Below, in pieces: positions 1 to 9,055 of a DNA stretch of 44,571 bases. The translations under genes were made by a program, and so were the position numbers. The DNA is from Amycolatopsis thermalba (lineage in GTDB: Bacteria; Actinomycetota; Actinomycetes; Mycobacteriales; Pseudonocardiaceae). Every line of letters starts with the position of its first letter. Within the stretch, counting starts at the first letter, position 1. Under the pieces are notes generated by a model that did no database searches, was not told the DNA's origin, and saw only the letters and a program-made list of their open reading frames with translations. The stretch lies in the NCBI RefSeq assembly GCF_003385215.1, contig NZ_PQHW01000054.1:1-44571 (forward strand), in the 5' to 3' direction.

Positions 1-126
1 CGCGCCCGATGGACGATGCGCTGGAAACCCGTACTCAACGCCTTCGCCATCACCTTCGGTGACCGCTGGCCGGCCGCCGAAACCTACTAACCGAACCGCC
101 AGAAACACCGATCACGGGATAGACCC
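1..126 (+). mobile_element. Right end of an IS256-family insertion sequence (partial)
   Basis: Bases 1-90 read as the last 29 codons of a transposase ending in TAA. The tail has the pattern MRWKPVLNAFAITFGDRWPA, typical of actinobacterial IS256 (mutator) transposases. The terminal bases, read on the minus strand as GGGTCTATCCCGTGATC, probably form the terminal repeat. The IS lies inside an integrase gene: integrase homology stops exactly where the IS begins. The rest of the IS is outside the window, so its activity cannot be judged. The family call rests on this C-terminal tail alone. Confidence 0.7.
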
Positions 127-127
127 C

Positions 128-748
128 TGTCTGGCGCGGGCGCTGGGCGATCTGGGCCGGGTTCGTGCTGATCCACTCCCAGCGGACGGCGGCGTTGAGG
201 ACGCCGCTGATGATCGAGTGGATCTGGCGGACGCTGGAGTTGGCCATGCCGCTGCACTTGTGCGGCGTGCACTTGGCGACCTTGCAGTCATGGTCACCCT
301 CGAGCTTGTGCTCGATGTAGGGGCGGCCGTCGCAGCGGACGCGGCATCGGCGGAGTTCGGCGTAGAAGGTTTCGAGGGCGCGGGCCGTGATTTTGTTGAC
401 CGCGATCTCGCCGAGGGCGGGGTTGATCGTGCGGTTGATGTAGCCCACGTACCCGTGCCGGGTGGTGGCCTCGATGTCCGCGGTCTTGAGCCACTCGTCG
501 ATCGCGTAGGACAGCGTGACCGAGGAGTCGGGGCGGCGCTGGCGGTCGACCTGAGCCTGCAAGCGCGTCATGACCTTCTGCGCGTGGCGGTGTGCGGCCT
601 TGTCGGTGCCCTTGACCGTCTCGGTGAGGTAGCTCTGCCGCCCGGTCACCGGGTCGATGCCGGCGTAGACGCGGACCTGAAGGGACTTGCCGCGCTGGCG
701 GATGTTGCCGCGCTTGCGGTTGTCGCCCTTGGTTGTCGGCTCGCTCAT
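128..748 (-). pseudogene. int: Tyrosine integrase, N-terminal fragment cut by the IS
   Basis: About 206 codons survive, starting at ATG 748. They align closely with the intact integrase at 25581-26852: the SAM-like arm/core-binding region, the Cys/His-rich insertion (CRVRCDG ... HDCKVAKCTPHKC) and the helix SSVRQIHSIISGVLNAAVRW. Similarity ends after AQRPRQ, where the IS256-type end starts. The whole catalytic domain with the R-HxxR-H-Y residues is therefore missing here, and any remainder lies left of the window. The gene sits 93 bp from the repeat at 841-896, just as the intact integrase sits 71 bp from the repeat at 26923. This points to a second element integrated in tandem at the same tRNA. 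It cannot be functional as an integrase. Confidence 0.85.
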
Positions 749-840
749 GAACGCAAGCGTGGGTCGGAGTCGCGGAACGCGTCAATGGACAGAGTCATGG
801 ACAAGACGCAGCAAGATGATCAAGCAACGAGACATAACGC

Positions 841-896
841 CTGGTCAGGACCGGTGGGCCGGGCGGGGCTCGAACCCGCGGCCAAGGGATTATGAG
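841..896 (-). repeat. attL: Attachment-site copy (tRNA 3' half), left boundary
   Basis: Identical over 56 bp to 26923-26978. It starts 14 bp downstream of the tRNA 3' end and runs through the T arm and variable loop to the anticodon loop. It is only a half tRNA and not a functional gene. Position 897 onward differs completely from the true tRNA. It serves as the junction between the 26-kb element on the right and the older integrase fragment on the left. Confidence 0.88.
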
Positions 897-990
897 GCAT
901 CCGTCCGGTGAGGCACAGGGCGACTACCTGCGGCGATGCTTGCTGCAAGTACTGCGATGGGTGCGGCTCAGGCGTCGTTGCACTGTGCTT

Positions 991-1009
991 CGCACCCAAA
1001 CTCGCACCC
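991..1009 (+). promoter_or_regulatory. Putative integrase arm-type sites (left end)
   Basis: Two copies of CGCACCC lie 12 bp apart (991-997 and 1003-1009), about 95 bp inside the element from the att repeat. The same pair with the same 12-bp step and orientation occurs at the other end (26867-26873 and 26879-26885). Matched short direct repeats flanking both att cores are typical of tyrosine-recombinase arm or Xis sites. The role is inferred. Confidence 0.45.
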
Positions 1010-1200
1010 CCAGCATCTGGCCGGTGCTCTGCGGCAGGTGGTTCGTAGCTAGCGAATCTGCGGTGGTGCTCCTGGGCGTGTCATGTCCAGTCGCTGAGCG
1101 GGCTGGTGACCGTTTCCGCCCCTGTCCTCGCGCCGGTGTCGAGGCGGGCGCCAGTGGGCCGGAGGCTGCTCTTCACGTTGCTCCTCGGTGGCTCCCGAGA

Positions 1201-1238
1201 AGTGGCGGGTGCCCCGGTAGCCCGGCGGACCCGCCACT
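1201..1238 (-). terminator. Hairpin terminator after the LGFP gene
   Basis: AGTGGCGGGT (1201-1210) pairs perfectly with ACCCGCCACT (1229-1238) around an 18-nt loop. It begins 10 bp past the stop codon of the minus-strand gene ending at 1249. There is no clear U-tract, as is common in high-GC actinobacteria. Confidence 0.6.
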
Positions 1239-1248
1239 GGCTCGAACG

Positions 1249-2946
1249 CTAGGTGTAGATGACCTGCGTTGTGTTGTTGCTGGCGTTCCAGGTGATGTAG
1301 CCGTGCTGGAAGTCGCTGCGGCGACCGCCGGCGATGCCGTATTCGTCGCTGGCGGGGTAGCCGAGCCGGCTGGTTTCCCAGCCGAGGCTGGCCCAGGTGT
1401 CGCGGATGGTGCCAACGACAGCGTGGGCCCCGGTGCTTGGAGACCAGTAGATGGAGGTGTTGTTGGTGAAGTGGTTGTAGCGGCCGATGGTGTCTGGAGT
1501 GGTCGACTCGTCGGTGGTGGGGTAGCCCGGGCCGGTTTCCCATCCCAGGGCGGCCCATCTGTCCCGGATCGCGCCCTGGATCGAGTGAGCGCCGGTTGCG
1601 GGGGTCCAGTAGATGGAGGCGCCGTCGGCAAGGCTGAAGTGGTTGTAGTGCCCGACGCCGTCCGGGGTGATGCTCTCGTCTGTAACTGGATAACCCAATC
1701 GCGGCCCGGCACCTATTGCCAGCCACTTGTCCCGGATCAAGCCTTGGATTTCGTGGGCGCCGGTGGTGGAGGTCCAGTAGATGGAGGCGCCGTCGGGGTG
1801 GCTGAAGTCGTTGTAGCGCGCGCCGTCGGAGGTGCCGAGTTCGCCGGTGGTCGGGTAGCCGAGCTTTGTTTCCCAGCCCATCGTTGCCCACTTGTCGCGT
1901 ATGGCGCCTTGGATCTCGTGGGCACCGGTGGCCGGTGACCAGTAGATGGAGGCACCTGAGGGCAGGTTGAAGTGGTTGTAGCGGCCAATCCCGTCGGGTG
2001 TGGTGTTCTCGTCGGTGGTGGGGAAGCCGAGCGCGGCCGGCCCGCCGAGGGCGCGGTAGTGCTCGAGGATCGGACCTTGGATGTAGTGGGCGCCGGTGGC
2101 GGGCGAGTAGTAGATCGATCCGTGCTCGTAGTCCTGCCCCGTGCCGTCGGCTACGGCGTACTCGGCGCCGGAGGGGTTGCCGAGGAACGATGCGGTTCCG
2201 CCGAGTTCGAGGTAGCGGGCCAGGATCGCGCTGCTCATCTGCGCTGTGAGCGAGTCGCGCAGGTCGTCGACGCGGGTTTCGGTGGCGCTGGTGCGGGTTT
2301 CGGTTTCGCCGAGGCAGCCGCCCTGCCAGGACGCATGGTTGAGCGCCAGCAGCTCGGATTGGCCGCTGTTCTGGCGGAAGGCGGGACCGCCGGCGTCGCC
2401 CTTGCAGGTGGTGGGGCCGGTGGAACTGCTCACGGTAAGGGTGGTCGCTGTTGTGGCGTCGACGGTCACGGCGGCGGAATGGGGTTGGTTGGGTACCCAT
2501 TCGGTGGCGGTGCGGCCGTAGCCGGCGACCTGGATGGTGTCCCCGCCCTGCGGCGCAGTCCCGGAGATGGCGGCGGTGGTGACGTCGGTGACGGGGGAGG
2601 CGAGCCGAGCCATTACGACGGGGCGGCCGGTCTGTGGCACCACGGATGTGATGGCGATGGTGTGGCCGTCGGTGCCGGCAAGGTCGCTACGGCCGATGAT
2701 GGCGGTGGTGTCCAGGGAGGGGGCACCGGTTCCGGTCGTGTCCGGGAAGCACGTGCTGGATGTGAGGATCCACTGCGGGTCCACGAGGACGCCGCTACAT
2801 GCCCCGGCGGAGTTGGTCAGCTTGACGACGAACGGAGAGGTTGTGGCCGCGCCGGTGACAGCACTGGCTGCGGGCGCGGACAGCGCGGCGATCGCGGTTA
2901 CCGCAATCACCGCGGGGCGGAGGTGTCTTCGGGATAGCACGGGCAT
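1249..2946 (-). CDS. Secreted catalytically dead trypsin-like protein with LGFP repeats
   Basis: The protein has 565 aa. ATG 2946 is chosen because it starts a classic Sec signal peptide (RR, then a hydrophobic stretch, then SAPAASA) and has a GGAG site 10 bp upstream. Residues about 35-245 follow the S1 (trypsin) fold. However, the His motif reads LTSSTC instead of LTAAHC, the Asp motif reads RPVVMARL where xDIALLxL is expected, and the Ser motif reads GDAGGP instead of GDSGGP. All three catalytic residues are therefore replaced. Residues about 255-565 hold six LGFP repeats (for example LGFPTTDE and LGYPTTGE, each followed by GASIYW), which in actinobacteria associate with the cell envelope. 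It probably acts as an exported binding or scaffold protein and not an enzyme. It is the second gene after the small secreted protein at 2978-3472 (31-bp gap) and ends at a hairpin. Confidence 0.85.
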   Translation of the reverse strand: MPVLSRRHLRPAVIAVTAIAALSAPAASAVTGAATTSPFVVKLTNSAGACSGVLVDPQWILTSSTCFPDTTGTGAPSLDTTAIIGRSDLAGTDGHTIAITSVVPQTGRPVVMARLASPVTDVTTAAISGTAPQGGDTIQVAGYGRTATEWVPNQPHSAAVTVDATTATTLTVSSSTGPTTCKGDAGGPAFRQNSGQSELLALNHASWQGGCLGETETRTSATETRVDDLRDSLTAQMSSAILARYLELGGTASFLGNPSGAEYAVADGTGQDYEHGSIYYSPATGAHYIQGPILEHYRALGGPAALGFPTTDENTTPDGIGRYNHFNLPSGASIYWSPATGAHEIQGAIRDKWATMGWETKLGYPTTGELGTSDGARYNDFSHPDGASIYWTSTTGAHEIQGLIRDKWLAIGAGPRLGYPVTDESITPDGVGHYNHFSLADGASIYWTPATGAHSIQGAIRDRWAALGWETGPGYPTTDESTTPDTIGRYNHFTNNTSIYWSPSTGAHAVVGTIRDTWASLGWETSRLGYPASDEYGIAGGRRSDFQHGYITWNASNNTTQVIYT

Positions 2947-2977
2947 CGAGGTGTCTCCAAGGTCAGGCCGGGCACGG

Positions 2978-3472
2978 TCAGGACGAGGCGCGGAGTTCAA
3001 GCAGGGTGGCCGGGTCGGTCCCGGCGCCTTCCCCGATCCCGGTCCAGCTGTTCTTGGCAATCGGGACGGTGCTGCTTTGCCCGTTGATGGTGATGTCGGC
3101 CTGGACTGTGTGGTTGTCGCCGCGGATCTGGTAGGCGTAGGGCACGTTCATGCGCAGGTAGCCACTGGCGCCGGTGACCTTGAAGCAGTAGTGGCCAGGA
3201 TCGCTGCTGTGGTCAGCGGAGTTGTAGGCGTGCACCTGCAGCAGCCCGGTCTGACTCGTGCAGTCGACGAGCACGATGTGCCCGTCGCCGCTGATCAGCG
3301 TGAGAGCCCGGTCTTGCAGGATCTTGGCCGCGCCTGGATAGGAGAAGTCTTCGACGATGGACGGCGGAGGATCGTCACCATCGGCGGTTTGCCCGGCCGA
3401 CGAAACGCCAAAGAAGGACAAAGCAGGAATTCCGACAGCGGCGATGGCAATAAACCGCGCACGAAAGCGCAT
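2978..3472 (-). CDS. Small secreted protein of unknown function
   Basis: The protein has 164 aa. It starts with MRFRARF, a hydrophobic segment and a likely signal-peptidase site near VSSAGQ. AGGGGA precedes ATG 3472 at good spacing. The mature part contains two cysteines (LVDCTSQ, HYCFKV) that may form a disulfide, and beta-rich segments; I recognise no family. It is followed after 31 bp by the pseudo-protease/LGFP gene, so the two are probably co-transcribed and both exported. It is divergent from the large toxin gene. Confidence 0.75.
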   Translation of the reverse strand: MRFRARFIAIAAVGIPALSFFGVSSAGQTADGDDPPPSIVEDFSYPGAAKILQDRALTLISGDGHIVLVDCTSQTGLLQVHAYNSADHSSDPGHYCFKVTGASGYLRMNVPYAYQIRGDNHTVQADITINGQSSTVPIAKNSWTGIGEGAGTDPATLLELRASS

Positions 3473-3800
3473 GAGTTCCCCTAAATGCAGAACGGGAGAA
3501 TGATGAGGCGTCCGGCCCCCCCCGAAGCGGACGCAGTGCGTCGCACTTAATCAGGTCTCCCTTGCATGGTCAAGGGTTTACCGACGTGGAGGTGCGGCGT
3601 TCGGAGTAGTCATAACAGTGATCGTGATCACACCCAAATGCTCGCTTCTGGCACTCATGTGCTGCTGCTAAGTTTTCGGTTCTGATTGGGGGAGGATCTG
3701 GCTTCGGTAGCCCAGAAAGGGCTGTTTGCCTTCACGTCCGGGTGAGCCTTTGTGTCCTCTTTCGGCATGCAATCCGTGGCGCGTGGGAGGTCTGGGCGGG
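3473..3800. promoter_or_regulatory. Divergent intergenic region, toxin versus secreted pair
   Basis: This 328-bp gap must hold the promoters of both directions. It contains a GTGATCGTGATCAC motif near 3620-3635, a possible operator with overlapping dyads. It is more AT-rich than its surroundings. No gene is seen. Confidence 0.4.
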
Positions 3801-6800
3801 ATGAGATCCAGAAGGTGGAGCGCGGGCAGATCGAGACTCGCGATCGCGGTCACGATGGCCGTCACGATGATCGTGACGGGTTTGACCGTGCCTGCTGGAG
3901 CGGTGGCCGACACGCCGGCACCGAGCGAGCGAGCGCAGGTTGTCGCGCTGTGGCAGAGCGGTGGTCCGGCGATGAAGGAAGCCGCGGCGGCGGCCCTCAC
4001 CGGTTCGGACGAAGAGGTTCATACCTTCCTGGCGACCGGGCAAGCGGTTGGGCCGAGCATGACGACCGGATCAAGGTCAGTCAGCTACTGACGTTCGGCG
4101 GTCCCGGCCTACGGCGGGCGGCGCAGGCGGCGTTGGACGGCACGGCAGCCGACGTGCGTCGGTTCCTGGAGTCGGGCTGGCAGCAGCCCTGGATCGACGA
4201 CAACCGGGTACAGGTCAGCCGCTACATCACCACTGGCGGACCACACGTCCAGGAAGCGGGCCAGAAGGCGCTCGACGGCACACCCGCGGACGTGCAGGCG
4301 TTCCTGGACGCAGGACGGCAACAGGCGCAGAACGACGACGACCGCATCAGGGTCACCCAGTTGCTGACCACTGGCGGCCCAGAGGTGCAGGCGGCCGCGC
4401 AGCGGGCGCTGGACGGGACGATCGAGGACATCCAAGCCTTCCTCGACACCGGGTATGCCTTGGCCGCGGAACGCGATCAGGAAGTCGCCACCGTCGCGCA
4501 TCTGGCCGATCTGGCCCGCGACGCCGGGGCGAGGGCGGCAGAGCAGACCAAACAGGCCCAGGACGCTGCTGACCGGGCTATCGCTGCGGCGCAGCGGGCC
4601 AGGGAAGCCGCGGAGCGTGCCGCGGCGGAAACGCTGGCGGCGAAGGACTCTTCTGTTCAGGCCGCGGGTGCTGCTGCCCGGGCTGCGGATGCTGCACATG
4701 GTGCTGCGGAAGCGTCGAAGACCGCGATCACTGCCGCGTCCGAGGCCAATCGGGCGGCGAGGGTTGCCGCCAACGCCGCTGCGCAGGCGGCCACTGCGGC
4801 GTCCTTGGCGGAGCAAGCGTGTTCTCGAGCCTATTCCGCTGCCTCCGCCGCCGCGGCGGACGGTGCCCACGCTTCCGAGGCGCGGCAAGCGGCTGTCGAT
4901 GCGCGCAACGTCGCCGCCGGCGCGCGAGCGGCCGCCGACGCAGCCAACGCCGCAGGACAAGCAGCAGACGCCTCTGGCCGTGCCGCGGGAGCGGCACGCA
5001 GCGCGAGCGACAACGCGAATGCAGCCGCCACGGCTGCGACGGACGCTGCTGGGTACGCCCGCGCCGCTGGCGCCGATGCCACCAAGGCCGAACACGCCGC
5101 CGCGACTGCGCGAGCCGCCGCCACGCGTGCCAATCGCGCTGCGAGCGCCGCCGAAAACCTCGCCACACAAGCCGGTATCGCTGCGCGGGAAGCGCGGGAC
5201 GCTGCTAACGCGGCTGCCGGCCACGCCGATGCCGCGGCGGCGGCTGCCGATGCGGCTGCGGCCGCAGCCGACGAAGCGCAGAAGGACGCCGAAGCGGCGG
5301 CCAACTACGCGGCGCAGGCCAGAGCCTCCGCCGATGTAGCGAGCACGGCGGCCAACCAGGCTGCGAACGTCGAGGCTGTGTCGCGTCAAGCCGACGCTGA
5401 CCGTCTGCAGGCCGAGGAAGACCAAGCCGTCGCAGACGCCGAACAGGCCAAGGCGGACGAGGATGCGCGCAAGGCTGCGGCAGAATGGGAAGCTGGCGAA
5501 GCAGCCAAACGCGACGCCGAAACCCAGCGACTGCTCGACGAGGCCGCACAGCCGGGCACCGACCCGGCCGTTGCGATCACCGACATCCGCAAAGCCGCTG
5601 TCAACCTGCTGGACACCGGGGGCCCGTGGACGAAGTCCGCGGCGGCGGCTGCGCTGTCCGGGGACGAACCCGCGCTCTGGCAGTTCCTGCGATCCGGCCT
5701 GGCCGTCGCCACCGAGCAGGACGACCGCACCAGCGTCATCACACTAGCCGACACCTCGGACAACGATCGGTTCAAACAGGCTGCGCTGGACGCGTTCGCC
5801 GGCCCCTACGACGATGTCAAGGAATTCCTGCGGACCAGGGCCTATCCGGGTAAGGCCGATGACGACCGCCTCGCCGTCCAGCTGATCCTCAACAATGGTG
5901 GCCCAGCTACTAGGGAGGCGGCGAACGCGGCGCTGGACGGAACGGCGGACGACCTCGCGGAATTCTTGCGGACGGGGCAGTACATCGCGGCCGAACACGA
6001 CAACCGGATCGCCGTCACTCAGGCCCTCTCCACCGGCGGACCCGAAGTCCAGGCGGCAGCCCAGGCAGCGTTGTCCGGCCCGGCCTCCTACCTTGAGAAC
6101 TTCCTGCAGACCGAGCAGTACAAGGCGCAACAACGCGACATCGACACCGCGATACACAACGCAGACGTCCACCGCTACGTCACCGAAGCTGCCAGCATCG
6201 CCGCGACCGCACGCGCCAACGCCGCCTTGGCCACCGAGGCCGCTGCCCGCGCACGAAACGCTGCCGATGAAGCGACGCAGGCCGCCACCGAAGCGCGGAA
6301 CCAGGCCGATCAGGCGCAGATCTACGCCGAACAGGCACGGCAATCCGCCGATCAGGCGCAGCAATCGGCGAACCAGGCCGCAGAATCGGCACGGCAGGCC
6401 CGTACCGCTGCGGATAACGCACAGCAGTCCGCAAAAGCAGCGGCGAGCTCGGCCACGAAGGCGCGGTCAGCCGCATCTCGGGCGAGAACCGCCGCGACAA
6501 CTGCTCAGGACTATGCTCGACAGGCACGAGCAGCGGCCATTGCAGCCGGTGATGATGCCGCAGCTGCGGCCGCCGCTGCAGCGGATGCAGAGCACATCGC
6601 CGCAGAGAAGGCTCGTCAAGAAGAGGCACAGAGGCGTGGGGCCGAGGGCGACCACGCCGGCACACCCAGTGCCGAAGACGATGCGGCACTCCGCGCAGCC
6701 GGCGGACAAGATCTGGTCGATCAGTATCACCACGCGCTCGACCTTGCCAACAAGAGCCTGATCGACTGGATCATTGAGAACGGCGGGCAGATCCTGGTCG

Positions 6801-7834
6801 ATCTGTTCATCGGAGGCATCCGGTCCTGCGTCAACGATCCCAATCTTGCGAACTGCCTTATGGGCGCCATCGACATAGCCTCGCTCGGTTTGGCGTTCAC
6901 CAAGGCTTTCGAGGTCGGGCGTGCTTTATGGCGGGTGCTGACCGGTCTCGAGCACTTCCTGGAAGAAGTCCACAGTGCCCAGCAGTTAATTAAACGCGCC
7001 AGAGACCTCATCCTGGGTACCGGTGCTTCCTGTGCCAACAGCTTCGCCCCCGAAACCCCCGTGCTACTCGGGGATGGATCGCGAAAAAGAATCGACCAGG
7101 TTGAGATCGGAGATTCAGTTCGGGCCGCCGACCCAGTGTCTGGGAACTTGGAAAACCATGTTGTCACCAACGTTATCACCGGTGAAGGGTTGAAAGACCT
7201 GGCTTCGGTCTCGGTTTCGTCTGCCGACGGCGGTGCAGTTGGTGTTCTAGAAGCGACCGGGAATCATCCCCTTTGGGTCGAAAACTCGCGCACTTGGACG
7301 GAGATTTCCGCGCTTCGAAAGGGTGACGTCCTAAACGATGCTGCCGGGCAACATCCGGTGGTGGTAAGCGTTGCTAGTCGCCAAGCGGTTTCCAAGGTCT
7401 ATAATTTGACAGTCGAGGACCTGCACAGCTACTTCGTTTTCGCCGGCCCCGTTTCAGTCCTAGTCCACAACGCGAATTGTATACGATTCGTTGTTGATGC
7501 AAAGGGCGTAATTCGGGACCTTGAAGGTCCGGAAGCGCAAATCCTGCTCAACAAAGCTGTCGGTGACGGATTCCGCGATGATGTTGCGGCCTTTCTGCGT
7601 GAGCGAGGACGGACCGTGATGACGGACGCAGAAAATCGGGCTGCGTTAACGTTCAAAACACCCTATGGTGATCGCGTTTTCGACCTGGGCGTTTGGGACA
7701 GTGAAGGCAAGCTACTCGGGTATGTCGAAGCTAAGACTGGCGGCTCTGTGTATAGTGCTGAGCAGCAGGCGAAAGACGCGTGGCTTCGTGAGCAGTATGG
7801 TTTCAACATCGACGTGGTCAGGTACGTACCATGA
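3801..7834 (+). CDS. Polymorphic toxin: ALF repeats, Ala-rich coils, Hint, nuclease-like tip (apparent frameshift)
   Basis: The gene would encode about 1344 aa. ATG 3801 (GGAGG upstream) starts a Sec signal peptide. That frame continues into the first ALF-type repeat and then closes at 4091. The rest of the protein lies in the -1 frame, and continuity returns if one base is missing near 4048-4052 (GTTGGGCC). Order: signal peptide; about four ALF repeats; a long alanine-rich helical stalk; a second set of four ALF repeats (5570-6120); a second stalk; a hydrophobic pre-toxin segment (6720-7020); a Hint autoprocessing domain from Cys at 7031 to His-Asn at 7466-7471; and a tip of about 120 aa. 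The tip has FDLGVWD followed by GYVEAKTG, the D...ExK arrangement of PD-(D/E)XK nucleases. This is the architecture of exported contact toxins, with the tip released by Hint. The next gene, 12 bp downstream, is the likely immunity gene. Confidence 0.8.
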
Positions 7835-7846
7835 CCGGAGGGCGGC

Positions 7847-8266
7847 ATGGCTTATCAAGTAAGGCTGTACTGTGATTTTGGTGAAAGTGACGCGGCAGGA
7901 GGACTCGACGCCCTAGTGGCAGCGGCGCTTGAGCAGGGGTGTGACCTTCAGTTGAGTGAGCGTGAGTCCGGCGGCTCTTGGGTGTCGGCTGTGCTCGATC
8001 GGGTTGGTGAGACCGTCGGTGGTAGCGGTTGCCACATCGAGATCCACGCGCAGTCACCCTTGGTGACGGCGATGATTGCTGACGTCGCTGATACAGAACC
8101 GACGGGCCGAATCAAGTCGGCTAACGCTGTCGTGACTTTGACCCTGACTGGCTCCAAGGTGGACTGGTCAGCGGTTCGAATCGTTTGGAGCGCCGCCAAG
8201 TCGCTTTGGACCCTAGTCGCTTACGATGATGGCTCGGGCTTCGACATCGACTTGGATGAGCTGTAA
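7847..8266 (+). CDS. Candidate immunity protein for the adjacent toxin
   Basis: The protein has 139 aa, with ATG 7847 preceded by GGAGGG. It starts 12 bp after the toxin stop, which is the standard place for a polymorphic-toxin immunity gene. It is acidic, especially at the C terminus (DDGSGFDIDLDEL), has no signal peptide and is presumably cytoplasmic, where it could block the positively charged active site of a nuclease tip. I recognise no named family. Base composition is less GC-rich than the toxin stalk, like the toxin tip, so tip and immunity gene probably move as one cassette. Confidence 0.65.
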   Translation: MAYQVRLYCDFGESDAAGGLDALVAAALEQGCDLQLSERESGGSWVSAVLDRVGETVGGSGCHIEIHAQSPLVTAMIADVADTEPTGRIKSANAVVTLTLTGSKVDWSAVRIVWSAAKSLWTLVAYDDGSGFDIDLDEL

Positions 8267-8291
8267 TTCACCTGATACGAAGGTCTTGTCG

Positions 8292-8321
8292 CTCAGGGTG
8301 GGTAACAAATACCTCCCTGAG
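8292..8321 (+). terminator. Hairpin after the immunity gene
   Basis: CTCAGGG-T-GGGTA pairs with TACCT-CCCTGAG around a short loop, 25 bp past the stop at 8266. The stem is nearly perfect, with one mismatch. Confidence 0.55.
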
Positions 8322-8489
8322 TGTGTACCGAGCAAATCAATGTCCGGCGCGCCGGAACATGCGATATCGGTCATAGGAGCAGGTCGGGCTGGACCTGCCC
8401 CTTGTCCCGTGGTGGTGTACACCGATCGTTCCCGGGGAGGGCATTCATGATGGTGCCCTCGGGTTAGAGGAAGCGTGGGCGGCCTCGGC
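8322..8489. other. Gene-free stretch with two further hairpins
   Basis: GCAGGTC (8379-8385) pairs with GACCTGC (8392-8398). A second dyad, GAGGGCA with TGCCCTC, lies near 8437-8460. No gene is visible. They may be extra terminators or remains of mobile DNA. Confidence 0.4.
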
Positions 8490-8711
8490 GGAGCTCAAAG
8501 CTAAAATTGTGGACTTGTGTCGGGCGGTGATCGTACGTCTTCTCAGGTTGTGGCCGAATTCGATCTTGGGTTAGGGGTGCGCCGGTGGATCACGCAGGGC
8601 CGAGGCCGCACCCCGCAGGACCGGTATGAGCGGGTCGCGGGGTCAAAGCATGCGGAGCTGGAAGCACTGCGGCGGCAGAACGCTCAGCTGCGGTGGATTC
8701 CGATATTCTGA
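8490..8711 (+). pseudogene. IS3-family OrfA remnant
   Basis: The reading contains LKAKIVDLCRA, then (after one missing G near 8525) GDRTSSQVVAEFDL, GVRRWITQGR, and QDRYERVAGSKHAELEALRR. This is the HTH and leucine-zipper region of IS3-type OrfA proteins. It breaks off after NAQLR, where OrfA normally continues to the OrfA/OrfB junction. No OrfB is found. It is a decayed fragment. Confidence 0.65.
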
Positions 8712-8918
8712 CCTACGCTCCTAAAACCGTTTGGCGAGCCGACGACATGCCCTTTATGACGTGCTTCGTCCCGAACAGCTGAGGCTGTCGGTGCTGATCA
8801 ACCGGCTGCTGTGGTCCCGCAGCTACGATAGGTGCCAGCGATGCTCGGCGCGCCCAGTGTGCCGGATGGCGGGCTCAGAGTCGCCGCTGCGCTCCTCCGG
8901 GCAGCAGCATGTTGCGGT

Positions 8919-8973
8919 GCCGCGGCCGGCGGCGTGCACCGTCCTCGGGACGGTGCACGCCGCCGGCCGCGGC
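8919..8973. repeat. Perfect 26-bp inverted repeat with a 3-nt loop
   Basis: Bases 8919-8944 are the exact reverse complement of 8948-8973, with loop TCG. The arms are almost all G and C apart from GTGCAC. It lies between the IS3 remnant and the gene starting at 9056. No weaker flanking symmetry extends the stem. Possible roles are a strong terminator or insulator, a single-strand folding origin or recombination site, or the tip of an old inverted duplication. Confidence 0.9.
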
Positions 8974-9055
8974 GGGTCATCGTGCGGAGCGGTGTCCCGG
9001 AGCCCGACAAGGAGCGCTGGCCGCCACTGCCTTGTACGCAGTAAAAGGCTATTGT

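Larger units (their letters stand above)
897..1248. other. Gene-free element end
   Basis: I see no convincing gene here. It holds the inner side of the left attachment site, the paired repeat at 991-1009 and the hairpin at 1201-1238. Long reading frames crossing it are antisense shadows of the LGFP gene. Confidence 0.6.

Noticed and set aside
841-896. A second tRNA gene
   Set aside because: Only the 3' half is present. The acceptor 5' strand and D arm are missing, so it is an att duplicate.
1300-2150. Tandem DNA repeat or CRISPR-like array
   Set aside because: The periodicity comes from six coding LGFP repeats of about 165 bp. There are no short identical repeats with unique spacers.
1049-2500. 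Long reading frames in other frames over the LGFP gene
   Set aside because: They are GC-rich shadows full of Arg, Gly and Pro. The frame with signal peptide, fold motifs and repeats is the real one.
4040-4060. Programmed -1 frameshift in the toxin gene
   Set aside because: No X-XXY-YYZ slippery site is present. A one-base loss or error is simpler.
4500-6650. Low-complexity alanine repeats as non-coding DNA
   Set aside because: The pattern follows codons and helical heptads in one frame and joins ALF repeats to the Hint domain, so it is a protein stalk.
8909-9055. Upstream extension of the DUF5677-like gene
   Set aside because: It would run through the 26-bp hairpin and gives an Arg/Ala/Cys-rich, unnatural sequence. 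GTG 9056 is preferred.
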